Shown piece after piece: positions 1 through 7,561 of a stretch of 8,452 nt of DNA (positions within the stretch are counted from its first letter, which is position 1; every line of letters begins with the position of its first letter). Position numbers and translations under genes: made by a program. Below the pieces are notes generated by a model. That model was not told where the DNA came from. It saw nothing but the letters and a program-made list of their open reading frames with translations, and did not search any database. The DNA is from Chitinophagaceae bacterium (GTDB lineage: Bacteria > Bacteroidota > Bacteroidia > Chitinophagales > Chitinophagaceae): the NCBI GenBank assembly GCA_021151685.1, contig JAGKWS010000145.1:1-8452 (forward strand), written 5' to 3'.

Positions 1-59
1 TACACTACACTACACTACACTACACTACACTACACTACACTACACTACACTACACTACA
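1..59. repeat. (TACAC)n pentanucleotide microsatellite
   Basis: Eleven perfect TACAC units are followed by a partial TACA. The array begins at the window edge, so its true length is unknown. It lies beyond the terminator of rny and not inside any gene I can support. On the minus strand the unit GTGTA creates TAG stops in every frame, while the plus strand stays open through the repeat. Length variation here would not change rny itself but could alter whatever lies to the left. Homopolymer-like sequencing or assembly error is possible for such arrays. Confidence 0.95.
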
Positions 60-70
60 AATCTGACTAT

Positions 71-106
71 AAACAAAATAGCCTGTAAGCGTCACTTACA
101 GGCTAT
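71..106 (-). terminator. Intrinsic terminator of rny
   Basis: A perfect 12-bp stem (78-89 ATAGCCTGTAAG pairs with 95-106) has a 5-nt loop. On the minus strand it is followed by TTTTGTTT, complementary to 71-78. It starts 20 nt after the rny stop codon at 126-128. This is a standard rho-independent terminator for leftward transcription. Confidence 0.9.
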
Positions 107-125
107 CAACTATTATTGTTGGAAA

Positions 126-1700
126 CTACCGGGCCACGTTCACCGCTCTCAATTCGCGGATAACGGTCACCTTTACCTGACCCGGATACTGCATTTCTTT
201 TTGTATCTTATCTGCAATCTCAAAAGAGAGGCGTTGGCTATCGGCATCGCTCACTTTGTCGGCCTCAACCATCACACGTAGTTCGCGGCCCGCCTGTATA
301 GCATATGCCTTTTCTACACCATTATACGCAGTTGCCAAATTCTCCAGATCCTTAATGCGTTGCATATAGCTTTGCATCATCTCGCGGCGGGCACCCGGCC
401 TTGCACCACTTATAGCATCGCATGCCTGCACAATGGGCGATATAATATATAACATCTCCATTTCATCGTGGTGTGCACCAATGGCATTCACTACCGATGG
501 ATGCTCTCCACAACGCTCGGCTACTTTAGCCCCCAGCAATGCATGGCTCAGTTCTGTTTCCTCGTCAGGCACTTTTCCTATATCGTGCAGCAACCCGGCA
601 CGCTTAGCCAGTTTCACAATCTTCTGCCCCAATCCCAGCTCGGCAGCCATTATACCACAAAGGTTAGCAGTCTCTTTCGAGTGCATCAGCAAATTTTGTC
701 CGTAAGACGAGCGGAAACGCATTTTCCCTACCAAACGCACCAAATCCTTATGCAAACCATGTACACCCAGTTCTATAATGGTACGCTCCCCTATCTCCAT
801 TATCTGCTCTTCCAGTTGTTTGCGGGTTTTGTCTACCACTTCCTCTATGCGGGCAGGGTGTATACGGCCATCTTGCACCAACCGTTGCAAAGACAGTCGG
901 GCTATCTCGCGGCGTAGCGGGTCAAAACAGCTCAGCACTATAGCCTCTGGCGTATCGTCTATTATCAGGTCCACACCAGTCGCAGCTTCCAGCGCACGTA
1001 TGTTTCTGCCCTCACGGCCTATTATCTGCCCCTTTATCTCATCACTCTCCAAATTGAATACCGTAATCGCATTTTCAATAGTTTGCTCGGCCGCCGTACG
1101 TTGTATGCTTTGTATTATTATCTTCTTCGCTTCTTTAGAGGCGTTTACCTTGGCCTCTTCCATTATATCCTTCACATAGGCCATCGCACTGGTGCGGGCT
1201 TCTTCCTTCACTACTTCTATCAGCTCTATTTTGGCTTGTTCGGCCGATAAACCTGCTACTTTTTCCAAACGCTTCACATGTTCTTCATGGTGTTTGTCCA
1301 GCTCGGCACGTTTTATGTTAAAAGCCTTTATCTGGCTATCCAAGTTCTCCTTCAAAGCCTCAGTCTCTTGTACCTGCCTTTGCACGGCCGATGTTTTGTC
1401 GTGCAGCGATTGTTGTTGCTGTTTCAGTTTGTTCTCTGTCTCCGATATCTTCTGGTTGCGTTGCAGCACCTCTTTTTCGTGTTGGCTCTTCAGTTGCAAA
1501 AAGTGTTCTTTCGCTTCCAGCAACTTCTTTTCTTTCAGCGTCTCGGCCATTGTATTGGCATCCTCTATCGTTTTCTTTGCCAGAGCGTCTGCCTCGTCCA
1601 GTTGTTTCTTCGTGTCTTTGGCAAAAATCATTTTGCCCAAAAATATCCCTATAATCAAGGCCCCTACCGCAACGATAACGGCCAATATTACTGACTCCAT
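126..1700 (-). CDS. rny: Ribonuclease Y (membrane-anchored endoribonuclease)
   Basis: RNase Y is a membrane-bound endonuclease that starts mRNA decay. The 524-residue product has the full family architecture and near-usual length (about 520 in Bacillus). Residues 3-26 form an N-terminal transmembrane helix. A long charged, glutamine-rich coiled coil spans roughly 30-200. A KH RNA-binding domain lies at about 214-275 with GREGRN at 228-233. An HD phosphohydrolase domain lies at about 336-430 with the metal-binding HD pair His372-Asp373 in LLHDIGK, plus the later AHHDE. The C-terminus has the conserved PGQVKVTVIRE-type ending. ATG at 1698-1700 is preceded by an A/T-rich leader without Shine-Dalgarno, and the stop is TAG. 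It is divergent from the NlpC/P60 gene, has its own terminator, and looks monocistronic within the window. Nothing essential appears to be missing. Confidence 0.97.
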   Translation of the reverse strand: MESVILAVIVAVGALIIGIFLGKMIFAKDTKKQLDEADALAKKTIEDANTMAETLKEKKLLEAKEHFLQLKSQHEKEVLQRNQKISETENKLKQQQQSLHDKTSAVQRQVQETEALKENLDSQIKAFNIKRAELDKHHEEHVKRLEKVAGLSAEQAKIELIEVVKEEARTSAMAYVKDIMEEAKVNASKEAKKIIIQSIQRTAAEQTIENAITVFNLESDEIKGQIIGREGRNIRALEAATGVDLIIDDTPEAIVLSCFDPLRREIARLSLQRLVQDGRIHPARIEEVVDKTRKQLEEQIMEIGERTIIELGVHGLHKDLVRLVGKMRFRSSYGQNLLMHSKETANLCGIMAAELGLGQKIVKLAKRAGLLHDIGKVPDEETELSHALLGAKVAERCGEHPSVVNAIGAHHDEMEMLYIISPIVQACDAISGARPGARREMMQSYMQRIKDLENLATAYNGVEKAYAIQAGRELRVMVEADKVSDADSQRLSFEIADKIQKEMQYPGQVKVTVIRELRAVNVAR

Positions 1701-1924
1701 AGTTTTTTAATAATTTTTTTAACAGGTAAATACTCAATTTTCACTATCCCATCTTTCACATAACACTAAATCTAATGGGTAGGATTTTAGCGTGCTAAGT
1801 TAATAAACAATTTCGGACAGTAAAAACCCCGCCTATACATATAAATACGTAATGTTAAAAACTCTACATGGCCATCCCGAAACCGTCTGTTAATTTTACA
1901 CCATCACACTATCAAGCAAGTCTT
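1701..1924. promoter_or_regulatory. Divergent intergenic region between rny and the C40 peptidase gene
   Basis: Both transcripts must start in this A/T-rich spacer, but I find no full TTG/TAnnTTTG promoter on either strand. The best minus-strand match to the -7 motif is TAGATTTA (7 of 8, complementary to 1767-1774), with no TTG at usual spacing. The only obvious dyad is TTAGC-GT-GCTAA at 1787-1798, which could be an operator or chance. Positions 1868-1924 are counted here because I prefer the downstream start for the peptidase. Confidence 0.4.
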
Positions 1925-1958
1925 ATGCCTGTAATACTGTCTTATGCCTGTTGTAATG
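1921..1958. repeat. 19-bp imperfect tandem duplication at the C40 gene start
   Basis: TCTTATGCCTGT occurs at 1921-1932 and 1940-1951. Extending to 19 bp, the two units match at 16 of 19 positions. The period is not a multiple of three, so the ATG in the second unit (1944) is out of frame with the peptidase, while the ATG in the first (1925) is in frame. It may be a small slipped-strand duplication that remade the 5' end of the gene. Confidence 0.6.
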
Positions 1959-2716
1959 TAGCCATTATGCCCGTGCGCAAAGAACCCTCGCACACATCAG
2001 AGCAGGTAACCCAAATGCTCTACGGCGAAAAACTGGAGGTGCTGCAAACCAACAGCCGCGACTGGGCCAAAATACGCTGCACTTGGGACGACTATGAAGG
2101 CTGGTGCAAACTATCGCAGGTGGCATTGCTACACAAAAAAGACTTCATGAAGCCGCTAAAGTATCTATCGGCATCGCACATAGGCAAGCTGCACACGCCC
2201 GAGCAAGATATGATGCTGCCATTGGGTAGCGAGCTGCAAGGCATAAAGGGCGGCAAAATAAGGGCCATGCACCTCTACGGTAAGTTCAAAGGCCCAAGAC
2301 TGAACCTGAAACAAGTAGTACCCAACGCCGACTCGCTGAAGGCCACAGCCATGAAATACCTGCACGCCCCCTACCAGTGGGGTGGCCGCAGTGCATCCGG
2401 GCTCGACTGTAGCGGACTCACGCAAATGATATATAAGCTGTGCAACTTCCCCATTCCGCGCGATGCCTCTCAGCAAGCGCAGATAGGCATACCGGTAGAC
2501 TTTCTGGTAAATGGCCAATGTGGCGATTTGGCTTTTTTTGAAGAAAAAGAGGGCAATATTAACCACGTAGGTATGCTGCTGGACAATGAAACCATCATAC
2601 ACGCTACCGACACCGCTGGCCGGGTGGTCATAGACCGCATAGACCAGGGAGGCATCATCAGCATATCACTCAAAAAACGCACCCACAACCTGCGTATGGT
2701 GAAGCGACTGATATAA
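1925..2716 (+). CDS. C40 family (NlpC/P60) cysteine peptidase with N-terminal SH3-like region
   Basis: This is a probable gamma-D-glutamyl-diamino-acid endopeptidase that cleaves peptidoglycan stem peptides (family knowledge). From ATG 1925 the product is 263 residues. An SH3-like segment covers about residues 8-70 (VRKEPS, LYGE, EGWC). The NlpC/P60 domain runs from about 135 to 255. The expected catalytic residues are visible: Cys162 in LDCSG, His214 in NHVGM, and a third His226 in IIHAT. The frame is open back to an ATG at 1868, which would add a non-conserved hydrophilic stretch. I prefer 1925 because family members from memory begin close to the VxPVR..PS motif. No signal peptide is evident from either start, which suggests a cytoplasmic role, for example recycling of cell-wall peptides as in YkfC-like enzymes (inference). 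It ends TAA, 8 bp from the convergent M14 gene, with no hairpin between. Confidence 0.9.
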   Translation: MPVILSYACCNVAIMPVRKEPSHTSEQVTQMLYGEKLEVLQTNSRDWAKIRCTWDDYEGWCKLSQVALLHKKDFMKPLKYLSASHIGKLHTPEQDMMLPLGSELQGIKGGKIRAMHLYGKFKGPRLNLKQVVPNADSLKATAMKYLHAPYQWGGRSASGLDCSGLTQMIYKLCNFPIPRDASQQAQIGIPVDFLVNGQCGDLAFFEEKEGNINHVGMLLDNETIIHATDTAGRVVIDRIDQGGIISISLKKRTHNLRMVKRLI

Positions 2717-2724
2717 TTATGTAC

Positions 2725-4467
2725 CTATTCCTCTAACCTGAACACCGGATACCGCATAAACTCCGGCTCCATCCATTCCGAATTACGGTACACAAAGTCC
2801 AGTTGGGCCGATGCACTGACGGCAAATTCAGGGTCACTACGCCTTTTTTCTTCCAATCGGGCCCTTAGTGCCGGGTCCTTTTTCAGTATAGCTGCAGCTA
2901 TGTCTTCAAAAACATAATCGCTGAAGTATTCCTTCTGCTGCAGTATACCATCAAAAAAATTCCATGCAAAGTAGCCATCAGCACTCGTAGGCTCCAATGT
3001 TTCCACCAGATACCTTTTGGCTGGCTGGTTGGTCCATATCATATAGTCACCTTGCGTTACCTGTATAGGTTCCGTCTTTGCAGTTACCTGTACATTTTTA
3101 TGCAGGTAGTGTTTTTCATACGGGCGTTGCACAGTTTCATAGTTATCTATATGGTATACAGTCAGCATCATAGTACTATCATAGCTTATGCGCTGCATAC
3201 GCACTCCATTTGCCCTCATATTCACAATCAGCGGTGTCCATGCCTTGGGTATAATGTATGCCTTGGGGGCAGTTACCACCTTGGTGGGCACATACTGGTT
3301 GTAAAAACGCACCTTGCGGGTGTAGGGCTTTTTGCGGTCATAATACAACCGGGGCAATCCACTCACCTCACTGGGTTTGTAGCCAGCCTCATACCCTTTG
3401 AAGGTGATAGAATCAAATCGGGTAGTATCTACCTTCCACTCCAGCGGGAAATCTTTTTGTGTCAGTAATGCCTTTTTATCAGCTGCACGTGCTGCTTTGA
3501 TAGCAGTAGCGTGCTCACTACCCGTCTTCACCATAGTCACCATCAGGTCGTAGGTAGCCTTTACCCTATCCTTAAATGGCTTCAACATATGGGTTTCGGG
3601 CACATAAGCAATGGTCTGAAACAGCGCAGCCCAGCCACTCCCAAACCTTGGCGACTCATAAAACTCCTTCCAGCCCTTGTCGGGTGTACCCTCAAAGTCG
3701 GCTACATAGGGTACAAGGTCGTACCCCTTTGTCTTCATGTCTTTGTAAATGGCCGGCGATAGCGTATCGTGCATAAAGGCACCAACCCTACCCCCCAGCT
3801 TATTGTGTTGTGTTTCCAGCAGGGTCATTACGTGCTGATAGTCGGCTCCGTCACTTACATGATTGTCTACAAATATGTCGGGGCTTATCTTGGTAAACAG
3901 GTCTTCCAGTCCCAGTGTTTCCGCAGCATCGCATTTTATAAAATCGCGGTTCAGGTCCAGATTCCGCGCATTCCCCCTGAAACCATAACTCTCCGGGCCG
4001 TTCTGATTGGCCCGGCTGTGGCTGCCCCGGTTCAATGCCCCACCAAGGTTATACATAGGCACCACTACCAATACTACATTGTCAGGTATCTTCACCCTGC
4101 CCATGGCCGCATCGCGCAGTAGCATCATGCAGGCATCTACTCCGTCCGGCTCTCCGGGGTGAATGGCATTATTGATGAGAAAAACTAATTTCTGGCCTGT
4201 CCTTATCTCCTCCTTTTCCAGATGCCCGTCATTGGTATACGCCACATAGCGCAGTGGGTAGCCATTGTCGGCTGGCCCCATATCTCCCATCCCTATAGTG
4301 GTATAGTTGTCCTTTAGCCTCTTATAAAATGAGATCATCTCATTAAAAGTAGTTGTTTGCCTACCGCCCGACCGCTCAAACGGGGTAATGAACGTAGTGT
4401 CAACAGCCGCCTGCAATCCAGCCGTGGTACCAAAGAATACAGATAGAATCAGTGCCAGTTTCTTCAT
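2725..4467 (-). CDS. Exported M14 family zinc carboxypeptidase-like metallopeptidase
   Basis: The 580-residue product begins with a signal peptide (MKKLALILSVFFGTTAGLQA, probable cleavage after AQA-like LQA/A), so it acts in the periplasm or outside the cell. The M14 zinc site is visible as His103-x-x-Glu106 (NNAIHPGEPDG) and His203 (VDNHVSDG). Asn173-Arg174 in LDLNRDF corresponds to the substrate carboxylate-binding pair of carboxypeptidases. Glu291 in PETHML is the likely general base. The catalytic part ends near residue 310, and the remaining roughly 270 residues are an unassigned C-terminal region common in large Bacteroidota M14 proteins. An upstream in-frame ATG at 4516-4518 would put 17 residues before the signal peptide, so I chose 4467. 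The substrate cannot be told from sequence. The gene stands alone, convergent with the C40 peptidase gene. Confidence 0.92.
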   Translation of the reverse strand: MKKLALILSVFFGTTAGLQAAVDTTFITPFERSGGRQTTTFNEMISFYKRLKDNYTTIGMGDMGPADNGYPLRYVAYTNDGHLEKEEIRTGQKLVFLINNAIHPGEPDGVDACMMLLRDAAMGRVKIPDNVVLVVVPMYNLGGALNRGSHSRANQNGPESYGFRGNARNLDLNRDFIKCDAAETLGLEDLFTKISPDIFVDNHVSDGADYQHVMTLLETQHNKLGGRVGAFMHDTLSPAIYKDMKTKGYDLVPYVADFEGTPDKGWKEFYESPRFGSGWAALFQTIAYVPETHMLKPFKDRVKATYDLMVTMVKTGSEHATAIKAARAADKKALLTQKDFPLEWKVDTTRFDSITFKGYEAGYKPSEVSGLPRLYYDRKKPYTRKVRFYNQYVPTKVVTAPKAYIIPKAWTPLIVNMRANGVRMQRISYDSTMMLTVYHIDNYETVQRPYEKHYLHKNVQVTAKTEPIQVTQGDYMIWTNQPAKRYLVETLEPTSADGYFAWNFFDGILQQKEYFSDYVFEDIAAAILKKDPALRARLEEKRRSDPEFAVSASAQLDFVYRNSEWMEPEFMRYPVFRLEE

Positions 4468-4529
4468 GTGCCCGTAAAGATAGGAAGTTCGGCAAGAATG
4501 CCTGCCGTACCCCTTCATAATGGTCAGGT

Positions 4530-4540
4530 CTACATTGTAG
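4530..4540. promoter_or_regulatory. Short dyad upstream of the M14 gene
   Basis: CTACA-T-TGTAG is a perfect 5-bp inverted repeat with a 1-nt centre, about 63 bp before the M14 start codon. It could be an operator, but at this length it could easily be chance. No good TAnnTTTG promoter was found nearby on the minus strand. Confidence 0.2.
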
Positions 4541-4574
4541 TAGGCAAATAGTTCAAATACCGGGTAGAAAGTAA

Positions 4575-4735
4575 GAGCCGGTTTAAGATTTATTGCTTGT
4601 GTTTATGATGAAAGTTGTTTTTGAGCGAAACGAGGCACATGTTGCAGCCATAGCCATTCCTAAAGCGAAAAATGTAACGAAGTTGCAGCCAAAAACAACC
4701 ATAAGAAAAGCAATGAATAAATCTTAAACCGGCTC
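4575..4735. mobile_element. 161-bp MITE-like element with 20-bp perfect terminal inverted repeats
   Basis: GAGCCGGTTTAAGATTTATT at 4575-4594 is repeated exactly, inverted, at 4716-4735. A second inner inverted repeat (GTTGTTTTTG, 4614-4623, against 4690-4699) continues the palindromic structure. The element is flanked on both sides by TAA (4572-4574 and 4736-4738), consistent with a 3-bp target-site duplication. Inside is a direct repeat of about 27 bp: AGCGAAA at 4624 and 4664, and GTTGCAGCCA at 4641 and 4682. It has no room for a transposase. TNA-type 3-bp duplications are known for IS5-related elements, so a non-autonomous IS5-like derivative is possible (inference only). A single-copy large hairpin is the alternative. 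Confidence 0.7.
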
Positions 4736-4745
4736 TAACATACTA

Positions 4746-4774
4746 TGCGCCTACCCGGCGAAATGTGATGTTTA
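4746..4774 (-). repeat. Possible degenerate inverted fragment of the 192-bp repeat end
   Basis: The stretch starting TGCGCCTACCCGGCGAA resembles the reverse complement of the left end of the 192-bp repeats, TGCACCTACCGGCGCAA. They differ by one substitution and two single-base indels in that core, and similarity fades after it. It lies in opposite orientation to the two full repeats, about 85-100 bp to their left. The match is short, so homology is uncertain. Confidence 0.4.
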
Positions 4775-4847
4775 GTACACTTGCCAACAAACAAAAAAAT
4801 ATGAGTACCACACTCATTAGAGCTATATAATTCTAAAACACAACATA
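4775..4847. other. A/T-rich spacer with weak leftward terminator-like hairpin
   Basis: ATGAGT (4801-4806) pairs with ACTCAT (4812-4817) across a 5-nt loop. On the minus strand it is followed by ATTTTTTTG (complementary to 4792-4800). This would fit a weak intrinsic terminator for leftward RNA coming out of the 192-bp repeats. Nothing else recognisable is present, and no ORF is supported here. Confidence 0.3.
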
Positions 4848-5039
4848 TAACACATGTCATTGCGCCGGTAGGTGCAAACTGTCTGTAGCCATATTAATGT
4901 AAAATAGATGTTACCCCAGAGGGGTTACCCTTGCTATAGTCATATTTGCACACAAAAAACATGGCCAATTCATCATAAATGAACTTCCACAATACCGTAT
5001 CAATAGAATAGAATTGTTGAAATGGTGGACTTTATTTTG
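4848..5039. repeat. 192-bp direct repeat, copy A
   Basis: This copy matches copy B (5050-5241) at all but 8 of 192 positions, without gaps. Seven of the differences are transitions. It contains a hairpin at 4860-4877 (TTGCGCC, loop GGTA, GGTGCAA; one G-T wobble on the plus strand that becomes A-C on the minus strand). A second hairpin lies at 4910-4928 with CCCC-AGA-GGGG at its core. The reading frame that crosses copy B is stopped here by TAA, so the repeat is probably non-coding. Function unknown. Confidence 0.95.
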
Positions 5040-5049
5040 ACACTCTTCC

Positions 5050-5241
5050 TAACACATGTCATTGCGCCGGTAGGTGCAAACGGTCTGTAGCCATATTGAT
5101 GTAAAATAGACGTTGCCCCAGAGGGGCTACCCCTGCTATAGTCATATTTGCACACAAAAAACATGGTCAATTCATCATAAATGAACTTCCACAATACCGT
5201 ATCAATAGAATAGAATTGTTGAAATGATGGACTTTATTTTG
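5050..5241. repeat. 192-bp direct repeat, copy B
   Basis: This is the second copy, 202 bp downstream of copy A with a 10-bp spacer, and it ends 42 bp before the tex start. Its hairpin at 5112-5130 carries G5115-C5127 where copy A has A4913-T4925, so two of the eight differences compensate each other. The right end, TTATTTTG (5234-5241), is a 7-of-8 match to TAnnTTTG. It could contribute to the tex promoter, but no TTG lies at the usual distance. The core hairpin recalls the GC-rich palindromic repeats scattered in many Bacteroidota genomes. That is memory and not a search result. Confidence 0.95.
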
Positions 5242-5283
5242 CCATCTTCACCTACATTCGCAATCCCAAAATTTTGAGTGATA

Positions 5284-7533
5284 ATGATCAACTACTCGCA
5301 AAGTGTGGCTGCTACACTGAACCTGAGAACAAACGATGTGACCGCAGTATTACAACTGCTGGCCGAAGGAGCTACCATACCCTTTATAGCCCGCTATCGT
5401 AAAGATAAGACCGGCGCACTGGATGAGGTGCAGATACAGCAGATACAAGACGAGGCCACCCGCCAGCAAGAATACGCCGAGCGGAAAGCCTTTATAGAAA
5501 AAACCATTACCGAGCAAGGTAAAATGACAGAGGAACTACAGGCCAAAATAAATGCCGCCCCCACCATTGCCGAGCTCGAAGACCTGTACCTACCCTACAA
5601 ACCCAAACGCAAAACCAAGGCACAAACTGCCCGCGAAAACGGTCTGGAACCACTGGCCATGACCATACTGGCGCAGGGCCACATAAAACCACTTACCGAA
5701 GCAGCCTCTTTTGTCAACGATAAAGTATCGACACCCGAAGAAGCACTGCAAGGTGCCCGCGACATCATAGCCGAAATGGTGAACGAAGACGCTACAGTAC
5801 GTGCCGGTATGCGCCGCATGTTCGAAGAGAAAGCCACAATGCAAAGCAAGGTGCTGGCCGACAAAGAGACCGAAGGAGCCAAATACAAAGACTATTTCGA
5901 CTTCTCAGAGCCTATATCCAAAATGCCTTCGCACCGTATTTTGGCCATCATGCGTGGCTTTATGGAAGGTATTCTACGGCTCACCATTGCCCCTACCGAA
6001 GAAGAAGCATTGGCCCTTATAGAAGAGCAATTTGTAAAAAGCAGCAACGAAGCGGGCGAGCAGGTAAAAAGGGCCGTACGCGATGCCTACCGCCGCTTGC
6101 TACAGGTAAGTCTGGAGAGCGAATTCCGCACCGCATTGAAAACCCGTGCCGATGAAGAAGCTATCAATGTATTTGCCGAGAATCTGCGCCAATTGCTCCT
6201 GAGTTCCCCACTTGGCAGCAAACGCCTGCTGGCTATAGACCCCGGCTACCGCACCGGCTGCAAGGTGGTATGTCTCGATGAAAAGGGGGCATTGAAAAAA
6301 ACTGCCATCATCTACATACACGAACCCGGCCGTCTGGCCGATGCCGAACATCAGGTGCGCCATCTGGTGAAGCAGTACGATCTGCAAGCCATTGCAATAG
6401 GCGACGGTACCGCCGGTCGCGAGACGGAACAATTCATCAAAAAACTATCGCTGGGTTTGCCCGTATTTCTGGTAAACGAAGACGGTGCATCTATCTACTC
6501 GGCTTCAGAAATTGCACGCGAAGAGTTTCCCGATCAGGATATTACCGTGCGCGGTGCCGCCAGCATTGGCCGCCGCCTGATGGACCCTCTGGCCGAACTG
6601 GTAAAAATAGACCCCAAAAGTATAGGCGTAGGCCAATACCAGCACGATGTCAATCAGGTACGCCTCAAAGAACGTCTCGACCAGACAGTAGTAAGCTGTG
6701 TAAATGCCGTTGGCGTAAACCTGAATACCGCCAGCAAGCACCTGCTTGGTTATGTAAGTGGCATCGGCCCATCTATTGCTGCCAACATTGTTGCTTACCG
6801 CGACGAGTTGGGTAAATTCACCTCAAGGGCACAACTGCTAAAGGTACCCAGACTGGGCGCAAAAGCCTACGAGCAGTGTGCCGGCTTCCTGCGTATAAAA
6901 GACGGAGACAACCCACTGGATAGTAGTGCCGTACACCCCGAGGCATATACCATAGTAGCCAAAATAGCTACCGACCTCGGCACAGATGTAAAAGCACTCA
7001 TCGGCAACGAAACGCTGCTGAAACAAATAGACATCAGAAAATACATTACTACCGATACCGGCGAACACACCCTGCGCGACATCATCAACGAACTGAAAAA
7101 ACCCGGTCTCGACCCTCGTAGCGAGGTGCGCCAGTTCGAATTTGCAGATATATATGGCATCGAAGACGTGCGCACCGGCATGATAGTACCCGGCATTGTT
7201 ACCAACATTACCCGCTTCGGGGCCTTTGTAGATATAGGCGTAAAGCAAGATGGCCTCGTACACGTATCAGAAGTAGCACATAAATACATTACCGACCCTT
7301 CCGAAGCCCTGAAACTGAATCAGGAAGTAATGGTAAAAGTGTTGGAAGTAGATGTTGCACGCAAACGCATCTCATTGTCTATCAAGCAAGCAACAGAACC
7401 ACCTGCACAGCACAAGGGTAAAAATACTGGCAAAAACATGGGCAATAACAGACCTCATACCGGCAAAACAGAGGAAAAACCGGTGAGCATGAACGATGCC
7501 CTGAGTGCATTGAAAAATAAGTTTTCGCGCTGA
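5284..7533 (+). CDS. tex: Tex/YhgF family S1 RNA-binding protein (transcription accessory protein)
   Basis: Tex is a conserved cytoplasmic nucleic-acid-binding protein related to eukaryotic Spt6 and linked to transcription. The 749-residue product shows the whole family layout at about usual length. The helical Tex N-terminal domain covers about residues 6-190, including PFIARYRKDKTG. A YqgF/RNase H-like domain covers about 315-450, starting LLAIDPGYRTGCK with Asp319. Helix-hairpin-helix repeats lie at about 479-540 (GIGPSIAANI, VPRLGAKAYEQ). An S1 domain lies at about 628-702 (GIVTNITRFGAFVDIGVKQD). A basic Gly/Asn/Lys-rich tail follows, ending NDALSALKNKFSR. The frame also has a GTG at 5278 (GTG ATA ATG). 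I chose ATG 5284 because it gives the usual MINYS-like beginning. The gene has its own terminator and lies just after the two 192-bp repeats. Confidence 0.97.
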   Translation: MINYSQSVAATLNLRTNDVTAVLQLLAEGATIPFIARYRKDKTGALDEVQIQQIQDEATRQQEYAERKAFIEKTITEQGKMTEELQAKINAAPTIAELEDLYLPYKPKRKTKAQTARENGLEPLAMTILAQGHIKPLTEAASFVNDKVSTPEEALQGARDIIAEMVNEDATVRAGMRRMFEEKATMQSKVLADKETEGAKYKDYFDFSEPISKMPSHRILAIMRGFMEGILRLTIAPTEEEALALIEEQFVKSSNEAGEQVKRAVRDAYRRLLQVSLESEFRTALKTRADEEAINVFAENLRQLLLSSPLGSKRLLAIDPGYRTGCKVVCLDEKGALKKTAIIYIHEPGRLADAEHQVRHLVKQYDLQAIAIGDGTAGRETEQFIKKLSLGLPVFLVNEDGASIYSASEIAREEFPDQDITVRGAASIGRRLMDPLAELVKIDPKSIGVGQYQHDVNQVRLKERLDQTVVSCVNAVGVNLNTASKHLLGYVSGIGPSIAANIVAYRDELGKFTSRAQLLKVPRLGAKAYEQCAGFLRIKDGDNPLDSSAVHPEAYTIVAKIATDLGTDVKALIGNETLLKQIDIRKYITTDTGEHTLRDIINELKKPGLDPRSEVRQFEFADIYGIEDVRTGMIVPGIVTNITRFGAFVDIGVKQDGLVHVSEVAHKYITDPSEALKLNQEVMVKVLEVDVARKRISLSIKQATEPPAQHKGKNTGKNMGNNRPHTGKTEEKPVSMNDALSALKNKFSR

Positions 7534-7561
7534 TTGCAGGACAATATCTACAAAACATTTG

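Noticed and set aside
1..59. Microsatellite as a CRISPR array or centromere-like site
   Set aside because: The unit is 5 bp with no spacers and no dyad. It is a simple sequence repeat.
433..1694. Plus-strand ORFs opposite rny
   Set aside because: These are low-complexity Ser/Cys/Leu-rich translations antisense to a clearly recognised RNase Y gene.
2711..2730. Terminator between the convergent C40 and M14 genes
   Set aside because: Only 8 bp separate the stop codons, and no stem or T tract is visible there.
5000..5194. 64-codon minus-strand ORF as a small protein gene
   Set aside because: It starts with TTG, lies mostly inside the repeat, and its counterpart in copy A has a stop codon and mostly non-synonymous differences.
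5507..7289. Minus-strand ORFs opposite tex
   Set aside because: They are shadows of the tex reading frame with no recognisable domains or sensible starts.
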